The notes: a model not told the origin generated them from the sequence alone. DNA of 64,000 nt from Pezicula radicicola (GCA_003008705.1 PDUO01000059.1:204939-268938), one strand, 5' to 3'. Numbered from the stretch's first letter, positions 25,029-37,330 are shown. Made by a program: numbers and translations.

Positions 25029-28000
25029 ATGCAACAAGAGAGGTAGTTTTAAAACCAGAATGGAAACATGATGTCTTCTGATTTGGAAATGTATGTTCTG
25101 TGGCGAACTTTAGGTTGAGTGGCTTGTATATATTGTAGGAGAAGATGAGGCGGATGGTGGGTCTGCGGTACATAAGAATTTTAGGCTCCAAATGGGAATT
25201 TAGGTTGACCCTACAACATTATTCAAACCGGAACATTAGATTGTGTTTTTAGTGATATGTTCAGCGATAGGAACTAGTCATTTTATTTCATTAAGCGCAG
25301 TCTTCGGGATTTTGCATCCACTGTTGCTCCGAGAGCCAAATTTTGGCATTTGCTTTTTTACGTTTTTGGAGTCCGGGTTTTACTAAGAGATCCGGATAAT
25401 CTGAATCTATTGCAGTGTAAGATTATATAAGTAATGACTGTAATGCTTGGTTAACGGGTGAGTTCTCTTGCGCCATATTGATTGATTCTAGGAAGATTCA
25501 AGGAGAGAGTCTCACAGTAGCTGTCAAGAACCCATAATGTTTCCTTAATAATATCCCGGACTTTCCACAAAACCCTCCTCCCTGGTGGTTTAAGGTAGCG
25601 GATTACTTTGTAACAGATGATAGAAAGTTGCCTTTTGGCAAAACAGACTATCTTATAATAGATTATTTAGATTTATGATAGCATTATTGAACACTGCTAT
25701 AAACCTACAGCTGAAGAAAGAAAGAAACATAGCATCCACCCCTGTTAGATTGCTTAGGCTAAGCAAGGTGAGGAAGATTAATTTGTTAACTGTCGTTAGT
25801 GAGCTTACGCCCTTCATAAGGCATTAAAAGTTAAAGATAAGATAAATAGCGTTGCTATTAGCCTGTTAGATAACTATCCCCTTCCTTGTACAGTGCAGTA
25901 CCCCCCTACCCCCCATGCACCAGTATTCCTTATCAGTATGTTCGTTTAAATACATAGTAGAACTAGACCTATTTGTATATAGAAACGTAGCTTCTTTAAA
26001 TTAGTGAATCTATTAATGTCTCTAACCTCTTTCTATAGCTACAGACTGTGTGTCGTATAGTTATAGGCTATACGCATTATAAGTTACAGGCTACATGCCC
26101 TATAACTTTAGATAGTATAAGAGGTATTTTCATACGGAAGTACGGTTTAAAACAAGCTAACAAAAAAGCAACAACTTAGGTAAGACCCACTTATTGACAA
26201 GGGATATTAGTGCATAGGTGATACTATATATTAGCTATGTGGGCAAGGATTAGACTCTGCTTGTCTACAATCACTTAACGCATCTTAGAGGCAAATATAG
26301 GAAGTCTATTAGCTAGAATTGCTCTGTTTAATCAATACCTTATTGCACGTCCCTGTGGCCTAAGCGTTGGCTAATACACAAAGGAGGAGATAACGTATGT
26401 AAGGTTAATATCACTTTCACAATCAATCTACGCAGCTAGAGGATATATGTAAAAGTATGATACAAGAATAGATATATAGAACTATTAAACTTTTTTATAA
26501 ACTTGCAGAACAGACTTTGTTTTACTAAACTCGAAGTTATTTATAAGCGGAATTAGATCAACTTTAACACCACAGTGATCAGGGATATCAAACACAAAGT
26601 CAATAGTGAAAAAATTGTCAATGTTGCAAGTAGCAACCGCAGCGCTACCAGGGTTGTCCTAAGCGACTTAATCTATCCCTCCCAGAACTGGTTTAGCTAG
26701 GCCTAAGTCAACAGTTATAGTTATAATCACGTGTACAACTACATATACAACTACCGACGTTAACAACATTTTGTATCTACCTAAACTTTATTTCTACAGG
26801 TAAATCTAATAAAGTTGACCTACTGGTCTATTCACAAAACTATACACCTTTTGAAGTACAGCTATACTTGCTGATTAAGTGCTAAGCTACAAAGCTAGTG
26901 GCTCGAAGAATGATAAATTTGATGGCCAAGGACTGAATTAAGAGACTAGTTAGTCTTTAAAAAGATAGAAAAAGCTCAGAAATGCAAGACAAGAAGAGAG
27001 ACAAAGAAGTGGTCTTATGCCGATGTTTGAACCACTCAAATCTGCTCAACCAGCAGGATCTCAAGAAGTTGCTACCGCAAGCACCGAACTCCTCTTGTCT
27101 TTATACCAGAACCTCCATGCTAATACCAGAGAAAGGTGTGAAGCAAGAGAAATTGTTAGCCAGGATTACATTCAAATCGTAGAAGTATAACAGCAGACCA
27201 TAGACTCATATCATGCTCTTTGGAAGTTATCGCATTTTTAGGCAATTTAGCGCATATAAGCTAAGCGTAACTCATGACAAAAAAAACAAGCCAGCTGAAC
27301 TTCAAGCATTGCCTTAAGCTAACCCTAATTCCGACCGAAATGTTTTATGCGTCGACGAACGGCTTTATTTCGTGACCTTGACGTTCCTCTTATATCTATG
27401 TTACCGACCCGCTATGTTGTGAATCGATGATTTGCCTTAATTTCCACCTACCTGATCTAGGCGATGACAGAAAGCCGCTATGTTATGCTGCTGAAGGCGT
27501 CGCGTTTTGGAACTATTTGGGAAAACAAGTTAGGAAGGAAAATACTATATTGCAAATAGCATACGAGAAAAGTTCTACCACTGGCATAACATCGATGGCT
27601 CATTCAGAAGAGAATAGTTGAAGTTATTTGTAGGTATAAAACTGTTGTAATATTGCTTATAATGCAAAATCACGTGATTCGCCTGACGTAGCTCTTAACG
27701 CTGTAAGGTATATCTTTAAATTCTATCAATACACAAAGTCGAAGACTATCTATCGGAATGAAATGTATTTATTACAACTTTATGCAGCACATACACCTGG
27801 CAGTCTGGCTTGTAGCACAAATTGAGGAAACACCTTTGTGATATCACGTCGCTTAGGAATAGGGGTAGCGAGGAGGGTAGCAGAGTTCATTAAGTGTAGG
27901 GCCACACGTGACATGTGTCAATAATTTAAATATAAGATAGTTGTACATATCTCCTGTACATCGAAACAGTGAGCATGGAGGGGCAGTTGCTATATTTGGT

Positions 28001-28976
28001 TTGTTTCTGCTAAACCGTCTATTGATTTTCATATGCATAAGTCCTGTGTGGTCCCACAATGATATTTCCTCATCGCCAAGTTCGCGACCATTCACTTGAA
28101 GATACTTTGTAATGTGAGCGCGTCACAAGCATGATTATCTGGAGGGAACCGACGGTAATAATAATTAATAAAAAATTAAGCGACGGGCAGGGATTGTCTC
28201 GATTGCCGCCTCGAACGGTTTGGTAAAACCGTTGTTTCCTGTGTGGTCTGGATGATTCGCTTGATGCGGTAGAAGGATGTTTGCGAATTCAGGAATAGTC
28301 AGGTGTTGCGACTGACGCCCACATTCTCCGGATCAGCCACCAAAAAGCAAACATCTTTGCGGGCGTCGGACTCTATGCGGGGGGCTGATATATCTTCGCC
28401 GTGGTTCTTCCGCAGAATATCCATAATTTGATCCCAGTTTCCTCGGCCCGTGGCGGTTTCCGCTGTCAAAACCGTCACATTTTGAGGAGATGATGCAGCA
28501 TGCGCCCTGCCCTGCAGGAGATAGAACATGGCTGCCGCTGTCAAAATGAATTTCTGCCTTTTTGGTGGTGATAATCCACCACATGTGATGGCAGCTCAAA
28601 CATAGTATTTGTACTTCTATGTACCGGTACGACCCTGGCTGCATTACGATAGGGCTGTCTATAGCATCTTATGATCGCCCGCTTTAGCTTTTTCCAAGCT
28701 TATTCTTTTGGCCCTTGAGATGGATTTCTCGATATTTTGGTCCATGTGGACGACGCCATCATAAACCTTAATCTCCATACTTGGCCTCCTTGGAGAACAT
28801 GCGCCTATCAGCTCAGCCCCACGAATTGCCCAAAGCGAACTATTAAGGACCCGGTCGAAGCATAACCCTTGCACGACTCATCAGTCGCCCTATTCTTCTT
28901 CTTCACACTCTGAACGTTAAAGAGTGTCCTTCAAAATTGTTGTATATTCCTCGTCGCAAAAGGCCACAACCTCAAC
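25029..28976. other. AT-rich, gene-poor region with probable relics
   Basis: About 3.9 kb. From 25400 to 27000 the sequence is rich in TA-containing words and stops in every frame, like mutated transposon remains. Short frames (26982-27182, 27427-27621) have no match. On the minus strand, 28544-28299 reads as 81 codons with a segment (NWDQIMDILRKNHGED) that faintly recalls degenerate ankyrin-type repeats of fungal NACHT proteins; this is weak. The last about 100 bases hold the promoter of the prenyltransferase. Confidence 0.4.
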
Positions 28977-30062
28977 ATGTGCGAAACTGTTTCTCCGGAG
29001 ACGCAGCAGGACTGCGGTTGGCTCTACAATGCGGGGAGGTCGTCAAACAGCGCGCCTTCGGTGAATATCGATTATTCGGCCACTCGTTTCTTGGAGGATC
29101 TGCAAAAGGGCTGTCAGGCAATCGGTGCGCCATTTGACGAGGAGACAACCAAGGCCGTTCTCGAAGCTTACGAAGACCACTTCCACGAAGGAGCAATTCA
29201 GTTACGCACAACTAGTCGCCCAGGGGACCCTTTGTTCTATCGTCTCTTCACACACCATCCTATCAACGCTATTGAAACTGCTGTGAAGCGTGGATTTCTC
29301 TCACCTCAGAAGGAGATTGCTCCATTGATCAATGCTTGGAACTCTAAATGGGATGATAGTTATGAGCAGCTTGACTTTGCCTCTGACGGAGGCGTGGCCA
29401 GCGCGTTTGTCTATTTAGGAGTGCCGAAGCATATCAACGAACTATTATTTGGTGTATCGCACGTGCCAGAATCCCTTAGGAGCATCAAACCAAAATTTGA
29501 TGATTTTGGTCTTGAGCATGTCCAGGCTGTGCTTGCCGATTATAACGCCAACAAAATCGCCTTCTATTTTATAGCCAAAGGGCCGTTGACCAAAGATCTA
29601 GCAGCCAATTTCTGCGCTTTAGCTGGCTGTCCTCCTCCATCCGAGGAGCTGTATGGCGACATGAGCACTACACTTGCTAGTGACCCCTTCTTCTTCATGG
29701 TATCGATGGATTTTAAAACGGGCAAGATCGGCGAGGTGCAATTTTATATTCTCTTCCCAGTGAAGATTCGGGGTGATTCGCTCCCTAATGTTGGAGATAG
29801 ACTGACCACTTATTGGAACGTGGAATCGTATGAGGAAGAGGAGATGGATATTCTGGGCTGGTGTTTTCCAAGCAACGGAGAGCCTTATCTCCAGGCCGAC
29901 AGGGGTTACTGCGGTGGCCTACGAAACATTTTGAGAGATTGGAAATTGATGTCAGTCACCATTAATTATTTTCTGTGTTTCGATTCTCCATATTTTCATT
30001 TTAGTTTCATTGTCAGCTTTTTCTTCCACAAGGGGCTCCTTGGGGCAGACGACGGGGGCTAA
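28977..30062 (+). CDS. ABBA-type aromatic prenyltransferase (CloQ/NphB family), about 360 aa
   Basis: One long frame of 361 codons. The order of conserved segments follows the CloQ/NphB/Orf2 family and not the larger DMATS family: an N-terminal helix region with LEAYEDHFHEGAIQLRTT, then LFYRLFTHHP, FVYLGVPKHI, a central FGLEHVQAVLADYNANKIAF, FFFMVSMDFKTGKIGEVQFY and a C-terminal DRGYCGGLRNI. These soluble enzymes attach a prenyl group to an aromatic ring, and a few are known in ascomycetes. No DDxxD motif is visible, as expected for CloQ-like members, which act without Mg. The last about 35 residues look unnatural; a possible 54-bp intron (29951-30004) removes part of them without changing frame, so the 3' end is uncertain. 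The aromatic substrate is unknown. Confidence 0.83.
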   Translation: MCETVSPETQQDCGWLYNAGRSSNSAPSVNIDYSATRFLEDLQKGCQAIGAPFDEETTKAVLEAYEDHFHEGAIQLRTTSRPGDPLFYRLFTHHPINAIETAVKRGFLSPQKEIAPLINAWNSKWDDSYEQLDFASDGGVASAFVYLGVPKHINELLFGVSHVPESLRSIKPKFDDFGLEHVQAVLADYNANKIAFYFIAKGPLTKDLAANFCALAGCPPPSEELYGDMSTTLASDPFFFMVSMDFKTGKIGEVQFYILFPVKIRGDSLPNVGDRLTTYWNVESYEEEEMDILGWCFPSNGEPYLQADRGYCGGLRNILRDWKLMSVTINYFLCFDSPYFHFSFIVSFFFHKGLLGADDGG

Positions 30063-31209
30063 CGACTACGAAGGATGGTGGAGTTGCGACGAAGCATGAG
30101 CGTTGAGTCTGAGTAGATGTTTTGTTGCTGTTTTTGTTAGTGTTTGTTTCAGATTTATTTTTTCACATTTTTATATCAGGAGGCTAACTGGTGCTTACAG
30201 AGATGACGGCGACAAGTCTGGCTATCTCCATTTATAATTGAGACTCGGCGATTCTATCGAGCAGAGGAACAGCTCCAGACTGTTACCAATATGCCAGAAG
30301 CAATTTCAACGATATTTACTATTTCACTTGTCAGATTTTCGAGCATTTAATACAAAGCGGTAGTTGTTCCATGGTTAGCGATATCAAGGTGTTGGTGCTC
30401 CGCATATAATTGTCATGGTTATGAATAGACGGACCTGTGCTTTTTTTGATGGGTATACCAGGTTCAAACGAGGAATCTAGATATTTAGAAAGTCGTTTGC
30501 TAGAATTCTAGGAGTTATAGAGCAATTTTCATTGCCACTGAGTTGCATCCAACTTATGGCCAATATTGCTAGGTTGCGTCTTTGCGAGGATTCTTGATGT
30601 TAAGTTAAATATACGAATTATTTATTGCTTTAACAAAACGAATTGGATATCGAATTATAAGTTTATATAAAATTAGCAGCATTACATTTTAACACTTGAG
30701 AATTTCTTCTAGCCTAGTAGTCTTATTAACAATTAATATCTATAGTATTTATTTCTAGACATTGATTTGAGACTTTATCTAATTATATGTTTCCCTAGGT
30801 ATTACTATTATTCTTGTATAAAAATAAATTCAAAGTTAGTCAAGAAATAATAGTAAGGATGGGCATATACAACTATAATTGTTTTTGTTATATTATACAA
30901 AGAGTCAGGATCATAAGAAACACGCAAGATAGCACCATGAAATGTCTATAGTCGAGAATGATAGTATTGTAATGAATCTAATCCAAATTTTGCACATTAT
31001 TCTTCTTTACTTCATGACCTGCGAAGGAATCAAAGGCAGTGAGATAGAAGGGATATGAGATCATGCCAACAGGTCATCATTATTGACGCCCTGTGTCAAG
31101 AACAGCAATCCTGACTCTTCTACGTTTTGGCAACTGTGAATACTCTACCACAGGATATACTTTCGCTGCAAACCTATCGAGCCACCTCTTACTTCGAAGC
31201 ACAGTAGAA
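30063..31209. other. Intergenic, AT-rich
   Basis: About 1.1 kb with no useful frame. Positions 30590-30960 are very AT-rich. It holds the 3' UTR of the prenyltransferase and nothing else I can name. Confidence 0.45.
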
Positions 31210-31869
31210 TTATAACATGGTTGAACATGAGATGGATCGACGGAGCTTACCCTTGATCAGTAACTTGTATAATCCCATCATAAAAAAGTCCAAAGTTAGT
31301 GAGAAAGATGTTGCTGTTTCAGTTTTCTTAATAATATGGAAGAATTCCTTTATTTTGTTGTCTCCAGCTGTTTGGAATACAGATCTGAACTGCTCTATTA
31401 CAAGGTCAGGAGGTTTCCGCGACGCTCCGTGCCGGAAGAATAGCTCAAGAATCTGCAAGTACTCATTCGAATTGCTGACAATATGGTAGCTTGGACTTAG
31501 AAGATAGGCTATGAATGAGCTCCACGGCGAACGCCTGTCGTCTTCGGCAGAGGCCATTAAGTTCAAAGTATTTCCCGAATACTCAGTGACTTCCTGGGTA
31601 GAACTTGTGTTGATATCAATTCCCGTCTCTTCAGATACTCTCAACAGAAGTTCTATCACCTGTGAGTATAGCGCATAAAGGTTTAGTACATTGACGCTCC
31701 ATCTATTATATTCCGTCCAATCTCGGTTCAGAGGCTCTCTTGCTACAATAGCGCAATGGAAAAGCGCAAAACCGTGTTTCGTCCGCTTCAGAGGAAAAAC
31801 TCCACAGTATATACTGTTTTTGATCCACGAGCAACAATTATACGAGGCAGCTAATTCCAAGAAATCCAT
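31210..31869 (-). pseudogene. C-terminal fragment of an ankyrin/NACHT-type protein
   Basis: A 219-codon frame beginning MDFLELAASYNCCSWIKNSI, with HGFALFHCAI, IELLLRVSEETGIDIN and LELFFRHGA segments. This resembles the C-terminal end of fungal NACHT-ankyrin proteins as I remember them, where an F-x-D-L-A-x-x-Y-N-x-x-x-W motif opens a short ankyrin-like tail. Intact family members run to over 1000 residues. Upstream in-frame sequence extends only about 13 codons before stops, so the N-terminal effector and NACHT domains are missing. I call it a truncated relic; a short stand-alone gene is possible. Confidence 0.45.
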
Positions 31870-32609
31870 ACACTCGCCGCCCCAGACCCTTCGGCTTTGC
31901 GATTCAAATCATCAAAAGCACGATTCGCAGGAAGTTGGGGCTGTTGATAGCGTTGCTCTACCCTGTTAATGAGGATGAGTTGGAATAGATCTCATCTAGG
32001 CACTAGTTTATTGCAAAGGTCACTCAAGAGTAGCAAGTGAGCATTCATAATATAAACATCAAGGCCAGAATCTTGAACCATCCCCAATCCAGACACTTCT
32101 CTCGAGCGAAACTCTTCATAGTCTCGTGACTAAATGAGATTCAGGCTGTTTCTTTGAAATTGTTATGCTGGACCCGACGATTAGCGGGATCGAAAGCACT
32201 GTTAACCAACATTTCTAGGAACCTGCCTGATAAGATTCCTACTTTGGCCTGAAACATTACGAAATTTGGACGCTCATCGAGACTGGTGATGCGAGATGTC
32301 TCCAATAACTTGTACAGAAGCTTAGAATGATAAGCAAAACGTACATCGGTAAAAATAGCCGGAGCCTTAAGTGTGACGAGGAACAATCACTGCGCTTTTG
32401 TGTACTGGTTTAGTGGAATACTCTCCCACATTCGAGTATAGAATACTCTGAGACCTTGATGGAGATTTTTGACACGAGACTGTAACTGTCTAATTGATTT
32501 GATGTTGCCTACGCCCTCTATAAGAGATTTTACCGCCGACTCTACCTAAACAAAGGCGCTAGAGGCAGTAGCTGTAAGATCGACAAGGATTCTCCTTAGC
32601 TCTATCTCG
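31870..32609. other. Intergenic
   Basis: No supported gene. An 81-codon minus-strand frame (32386-32141) has gene-like composition but no recognised domain and could be another relic. Confidence 0.4.
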
Positions 32610-33659
32610 TTACACAAATTGAATTTTGTTCTTTAGGAGGCCCAAGCCCGTAATAGTAATTTCAACCTCGTCACCATCCTTCAGGGAGCTTTGAGGTTTG
32701 GAAAACCACCCAACACCACCCGGTGTCCCGGTCATTATTGCTGTGCCGGCAGGGATTGTAGTACCTTTTCCAGTTAGCGAAAACACTATTGACTGATCTT
32801 GCGGCAAAATCAAGTCAGGATCTTACTTTGTGATATGAAGCTCAAAATTTCATTTGGATCAAAGATGAGGTGAATGGGGCTGTCCTGTTTCAAGACGCCA
32901 TTCACTTTGGTTTGTACTGTGGTTTCCTTTATCGAGAAATTGGACGGTGGGACGAGGTATGGACCTATTGGTGCAAATTTATCAAACCCCTTGGAGTACC
33001 CAAACTGCCAACTGCTTTTGGGCGGGTCTTGGTGAACACGAGCGGTTAAGTCATTGCCGATGGTATAGCCAAGAATGTAGTCGTCCGCATCGACAACAGA
33101 GACATCTTTCGCGTCCTTGGAAGTGATAAACACAAGCTCGCCCTGCTCAAATTAATATAGGGGTTCTGGATCACAAATTTGTAGTTTGTCATACCTCATA
33201 ATCAGGGAAGTTTTCAGCAGTCCATTTGCTGAGTGGAATGGTCTCTCCAGGGTTCGCCCACGCTCCAGCAGGCTTAAGCCAAATAGGTGGCGTTGGTGGG
33301 ATGGTCATCTTGATCTGTTAGTATATCCTTGTGTGATTAAGGCCAGATTTTACATACCCCAGATTCTTTGACATGGGGGGCGTAGTTCAATCCAACGCAG
33401 TAGATTGGATTGCTCGTTGTGGGCGTCGGCGCGAGCAGCTGTATCTCGGTCAGTTGTCGATTAATAAGACATTCTGCAACCAACGAACCTGCGAGACAGT
33501 GACTTTTTTCCCGCCAGACTTTGTGTTTAAACCTTCGACTGAGGCATATCCATCATACTTGTTGCCAGCTTCGATGGTGCCAGAAGCTCCAGCATCCGCA
33601 AAGTAAGTTTTCTTATCCTCTGAGGCCACGAACTTAATCAAGCGTGAAAAGGTCGACAT
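32610..33659 (-). CDS. Fumarylacetoacetate hydrolase (FAH) family protein, 278 aa
   Basis: Five exons: 33659-33489, 33438-33358, 33308-33195, 33142-32827, 32764-32610; introns of 50, 49, 52 and 62 bp. The 62-bp intron has a GCTAACT branch and its removal restores the family segment SFISQSTTIPAGTAIMTGTP. Family marks in order: PIYCVGLNYAPHVKES, then GELVFITSKDAKDV (metal-binding Glu in xGELxxV), DDYILGYTIGNDLTARVHQ, and the C-terminal TGTPGGVGW. FAH-fold enzymes cleave or isomerise C-C bonds in ring-opened aromatics, for example hydroxy-heptadiene-dioate isomerases and oxaloacetate decarboxylases. It is divergent from an extradiol dioxygenase 501 bp away, which fits a role directly after ring opening. 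The exact substrate is inference. Confidence 0.88.
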
Positions 33660-34160
33660 ATTGAAGATGCAAAGATAACAATGCTACGACCTGAAAAAGT
33701 AGTAGTTACTATGGAGGTTATATGCCCATGCCCGGGTATGCAAGTCTAGTGTATCGAAAGTATAATTGCGATGAGAATGAGACAAGACCATTTGCCGAGC
33801 CATTTCCTCCGTAGAAAGTTTAGCGACTCCGTGTACCTCCGCGTACATGCCGCTCTTTACCGGATTTCCTCAATGGAGCATTTCCAAATCGGCGCATATT
33901 CCAGGTATGTTCGATGCTACTCTTGATTTTTTCCAGAACACACACACATAAAAAAAGAAGAAGAAGAATAATCCGAGACACGGAGACACGGAAACTCGGG
34001 TTATTATGGTGTTGTGTACTAACGGAGGAACTCGCAATCATGTGAGTCGGCCCACACATTTTATAACATGTCGCTCCAGAAGGATGAATTACATCTTTGA
34101 GTCATTGCTTCTACCATCTCATTCCATCGTCTTTTCATTACATAAGCTATATCGCCCAAT
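33660..34160. promoter_or_regulatory. Divergent promoter, FAH hydrolase / ring-cleavage dioxygenase
   Basis: 501 bp between two start codons. It includes a purine-rich simple tract around 33945-33968 (aaaaaaagaagaagaagaat). Shared control of both genes is likely. I could not define a binding site, though Zn2Cys6 regulators often use paired CGG triplets. Confidence 0.5.
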
Positions 34161-35230
34161 ATGCGTGTCCCCGAAGCGAAAAATAACTCAAACAAGATTC
34201 AATTGACGCGGATCACACATGTGTATTTTGATCATGAGGATCTAGATGCTTTTACGGAGTTCGCTAAAGCGTGGGGTTTTGTCGAGGCACGTCGAGTAGG
34301 CGATACAATCTATTACAGAGGATATGGAAAAGATCAATACGTCTATGTGGCCACGAAAGCTGCAACAAAAGCTTTTAAAGGTGCTGCATTTGTGGCTGCA
34401 AGCCAAGCAGACTTTGACAAGGCCGCCAAATTGCCTGGAGCAGTGTTGTCAGATCTGAAGAACGTACCAGGAGGGGGTCAACTAGTATCTCTTTCACCGG
34501 GCAAGAACCTGTTTTTCCATGTCATATATGGCCAGACAGATCGAGAAGAGCCTGCCAAGGTTCTGACTGCTACCCATGAGGTTCAGGGCCCCTACAACTT
34601 TGCTTTGGGCAAGGAAAGAAAAGGTGCGGTGTTGAATGTCTTCCAATTATGTTATGTTGCAAGTGACTTACAGGTACCTTAGGTGTCTTCCAGCGATACC
34701 ATGAAGGCCCGGCAATGGTTTACAAACTTGGTCACTATGGCGTGGTTTGCGAGGATTTCGATTTCGCGGTGAAATGGTACACTCAAAACTTCAATTTTAT
34801 ATACAGTGATGTTCTATACTCGCCACACGATGAGGGAAACGATATCCTTACTTTCATGCGTCTTGACCGAGGCGAAGAATTTGTGGACCATCATTGTTTT
34901 TTTCTCGCACGCCAGGAGAAGCCGGACGCCGGAACGTATATTCATCACACGTCGTACGAAATTGAGGACTTTGACACTCAGCTACTAGACCATGATTGGC
35001 TACGCAAGAAGGGTTACAGGTCAGCCTGGGGAGTTGGTCGACACATCCTGGCGTCTCAGATCTTCGACTACTGGAGAGACACGAGCGGCTTCAAAATTGA
35101 GCATTACGCTGATGGTGATGTTCTTAACAACACGCATATAACAGGGCGAGAGGCGGCTGGAGCAATGTCTATTTGGGGTCCTGATCTCCCGAAAGACTTC
35201 ATGATTGATCATTCGTTGCTAGATGATTAG
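34161..35230 (+). CDS. Extradiol ring-cleavage dioxygenase, VOC fold (catechol 2,3-dioxygenase type), 339 aa
   Basis: Two exons, 34161-34623 and 34674-35230, with a 50-bp intron. The protein has two tandem VOC (glyoxalase-like) domains, as in type I extradiol dioxygenases; length is normal. The 2-His-1-carboxylate iron site is visible in the second domain: His 175 in KLGHYGVVC, His 246 (or 245) in YIHHTSYEIED, and Glu 297 in GFKIEHYADGD. These enzymes open a catechol ring next to the diol (meta cleavage). Most fungal catechol catabolism uses intradiol cleavage, so this type is less usual. It shares a promoter region with an FAH hydrolase, and a ring hydroxylase lies 8 kb downstream. Substrate unknown. 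Confidence 0.88.
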
Positions 35231-35699
35231 TCCTATAGATCTCCCTTCTTGCCGACAGACTTTTTCATTAGTGTTGACAAGACTGTGCATCCTTTTTTTT
35301 TTTACCAAGCTTTGTTGCTGGCTGGCGAGAGAAAGAAAAAAAAGTTTCCTCGATTTATTTTTATAATTTGATTTTGTGTTAGTTTCAATTGTCAATTTTG
35401 ACTATCTCTAAATTCTTGATGTAGCGTTAATTCGTATATACTTATCGTTCCCTTCCTGAAATATGAGCCACTAGTAACACAGACGTAGTACTATTGACCA
35501 TACCTATCTTAAGTTAATGATCTGGGCCCAATGACTGGTAAAATCTCATTGAACTTCTTAGACCGAATATCTACGCTGCTTTCCGCAATACTTTCTGTTT
35601 CTGTTACACGTAGCAGCAAGTACTGTACTAAGAAACTGGAAAGAGAGCAGTATCTTTATCGATTTTTGATCTCCACCGAATTAGAGGCGCCTGCCAAGA
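35231..35699. other. Intergenic spacer
   Basis: 3' flank of the dioxygenase, with a T-rich and an A-rich tract at about 35291-35345. No gene seen before the ligase relic. Confidence 0.45.
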
Positions 35700-37330
35700 T
35701 GTACCGTCCAACATGCCTTGATGTGGTACCATTTCAGGGTGATCTCAATTCGGGCTATATTGATGAAATACTAGCGCCTTTCGCTCATATAGCGAGGTTA
35801 AGCGACGGACGCAATCTTTGACCTACGGTATACGCGAGCTCGGTATCAAAGAGAAAAATACTATTGCTTTCGTCGGTTCCAACGGCATCGACTATATATC
35901 TGCCATTACCAGCTTCGCTATTATCGTTTACGGTGCAACGGTAGCCCCCGCCAGTGCGTCATTGACTGTGGAATTAGCAGCTCAACTCGAGACAAGCGGA
36001 GCTCGATATCTGATTGCACACCCATCCCTACTAGGAGTTGAGGGAACAGCTGTCAAGTCCGTTCTCTATCTTCACATGATCCAAGCTGATGGTGAACGTG
36101 ACAAGCTGATGGTGAACGTGACAAGCTGGGGAATTTTACAGCCGAATAACCTTAAATATAGCTTCACATATCTGACAAGGGAGCTTGTCACCATCAGACC
36201 ATGAGAGGCAGATAGTCGTTTGTCTTTCACGTGTTTCTCCTCTGACACGGCAGGCCCTGCGAAAGGCGTTATGTTAACCCACAAGAACACTACTATGGAC
36301 GTCCAACAGCGGACACGTCAGATTGGCGATGAGCGGGACAGCGAATCAACCACTATTGGATTCTAACCTTTCAACCCCATCTAAAGGGTATATATTTTCT
36401 CGTGTATAGACTTATTTAATAGCGCACCAGTAGTAGCAATCCCTAGTTTCAAGTTTAGTGCCTACCGAGGATCTATTCAGTGGTACAACTCTGAGTCACT
36501 ATTCTCGGTGCCACCTGTGATACTGTACTTGACAAAGGACTTTCAAGTATGGCAGCATGACCTAAGTAGCTTAAAACGAATCGTGTCTGCTGAGGCACCA
36601 TTGAACAACGGACTCCGAAAAGCGGTCAGAAAAAATCAAGGATTCTTTCGGTCTTCAACTTTCAGGCTTGGGGCCTTAAAGAGACGAGTCCCTGGCCTCG
36701 AGAGTGCAGCCTGGAAGGAGGGATGAAGCCTACACTGTAGGCTAAATTACCTCAAACATAGAGTTCAGATAGTGAACCTGGAGACTAAGCAACACATCGA
36801 GGTCGATGGGGATGGCTGTATACTTCCTGGCCAGACCTGGGAAAGATCTTACGCAGGCAGTTGAAGGATTGGCTCAGGGTGAAGGAGGGAAGATAGTTTC
36901 AAAGTTATAATATGCATGGATAATGGACTGCTATAACACTTGCATTTACGGGATTGTTTCATTCGTCTTTAGACCTTGAAATTATAGACAAATAATTGTT
37001 AAAAACAAGTGTCTCGCTTGGTGTAAGATGGGTGCTGAGGTGGTATGACGACGGAGCAACCTCCCGATTCCTCGTATTCTCTTCTACGAACGAGTATATA
37101 CTGTTTGGGTCAAATCAAACATCGCCCAAATTGCAGTCGAACCAATTCTGGAGAAAGCTTGGATCCACGAAGGAGATATCCTCAAAATCGTGGTCCAAGT
37201 CTAGAGCCGTATTGCTGTTGCCAGAGGTCCAATCATTCTCCATTCTTCTTTGTTGCTTACAGAAATTTAAAGGTTTTTGCAGGAGTTTCAAAATCTCCGT
37301 TGCATCTTCTATGCTGATTGCTGACGAGGC
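35700..37330 (+). pseudogene. Broken AMP-binding (4-coumarate-CoA-ligase-like) gene
   Basis: Several frames carry pieces of an ANL-superfamily ligase in the right order but not in one frame. They are an N-terminal segment (YGIRELGIKEKNTIAFVGSN, about 35820), the P-loop-like motif DTAGPAKGVMLTHKN (about 36245) matching TSGTTGxPKGV, FSVPPVILYLTKDF (about 36510), and QAWGLKETS (about 36662), the A5 motif. Later weak pieces reach about 37200. Stops and frame changes separate them, and a 20-bp tandem duplication at 36085-36124 adds a shift. These enzymes activate aromatic acids as CoA esters, which would suit the surrounding cluster, but this copy cannot make a full protein. Confidence 0.75.
36085..36124. 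repeat. 20-bp exact tandem duplication
   Basis: The 20-mer gctgatggtgaacgtgacaa occurs twice in direct contact (36085-36104, 36105-36124) and the next bases (gctg) start a third. Twenty is not a multiple of three, so the event shifts the frame of the ligase relic. It appears recent because the two copies are identical. Confidence 0.95.
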
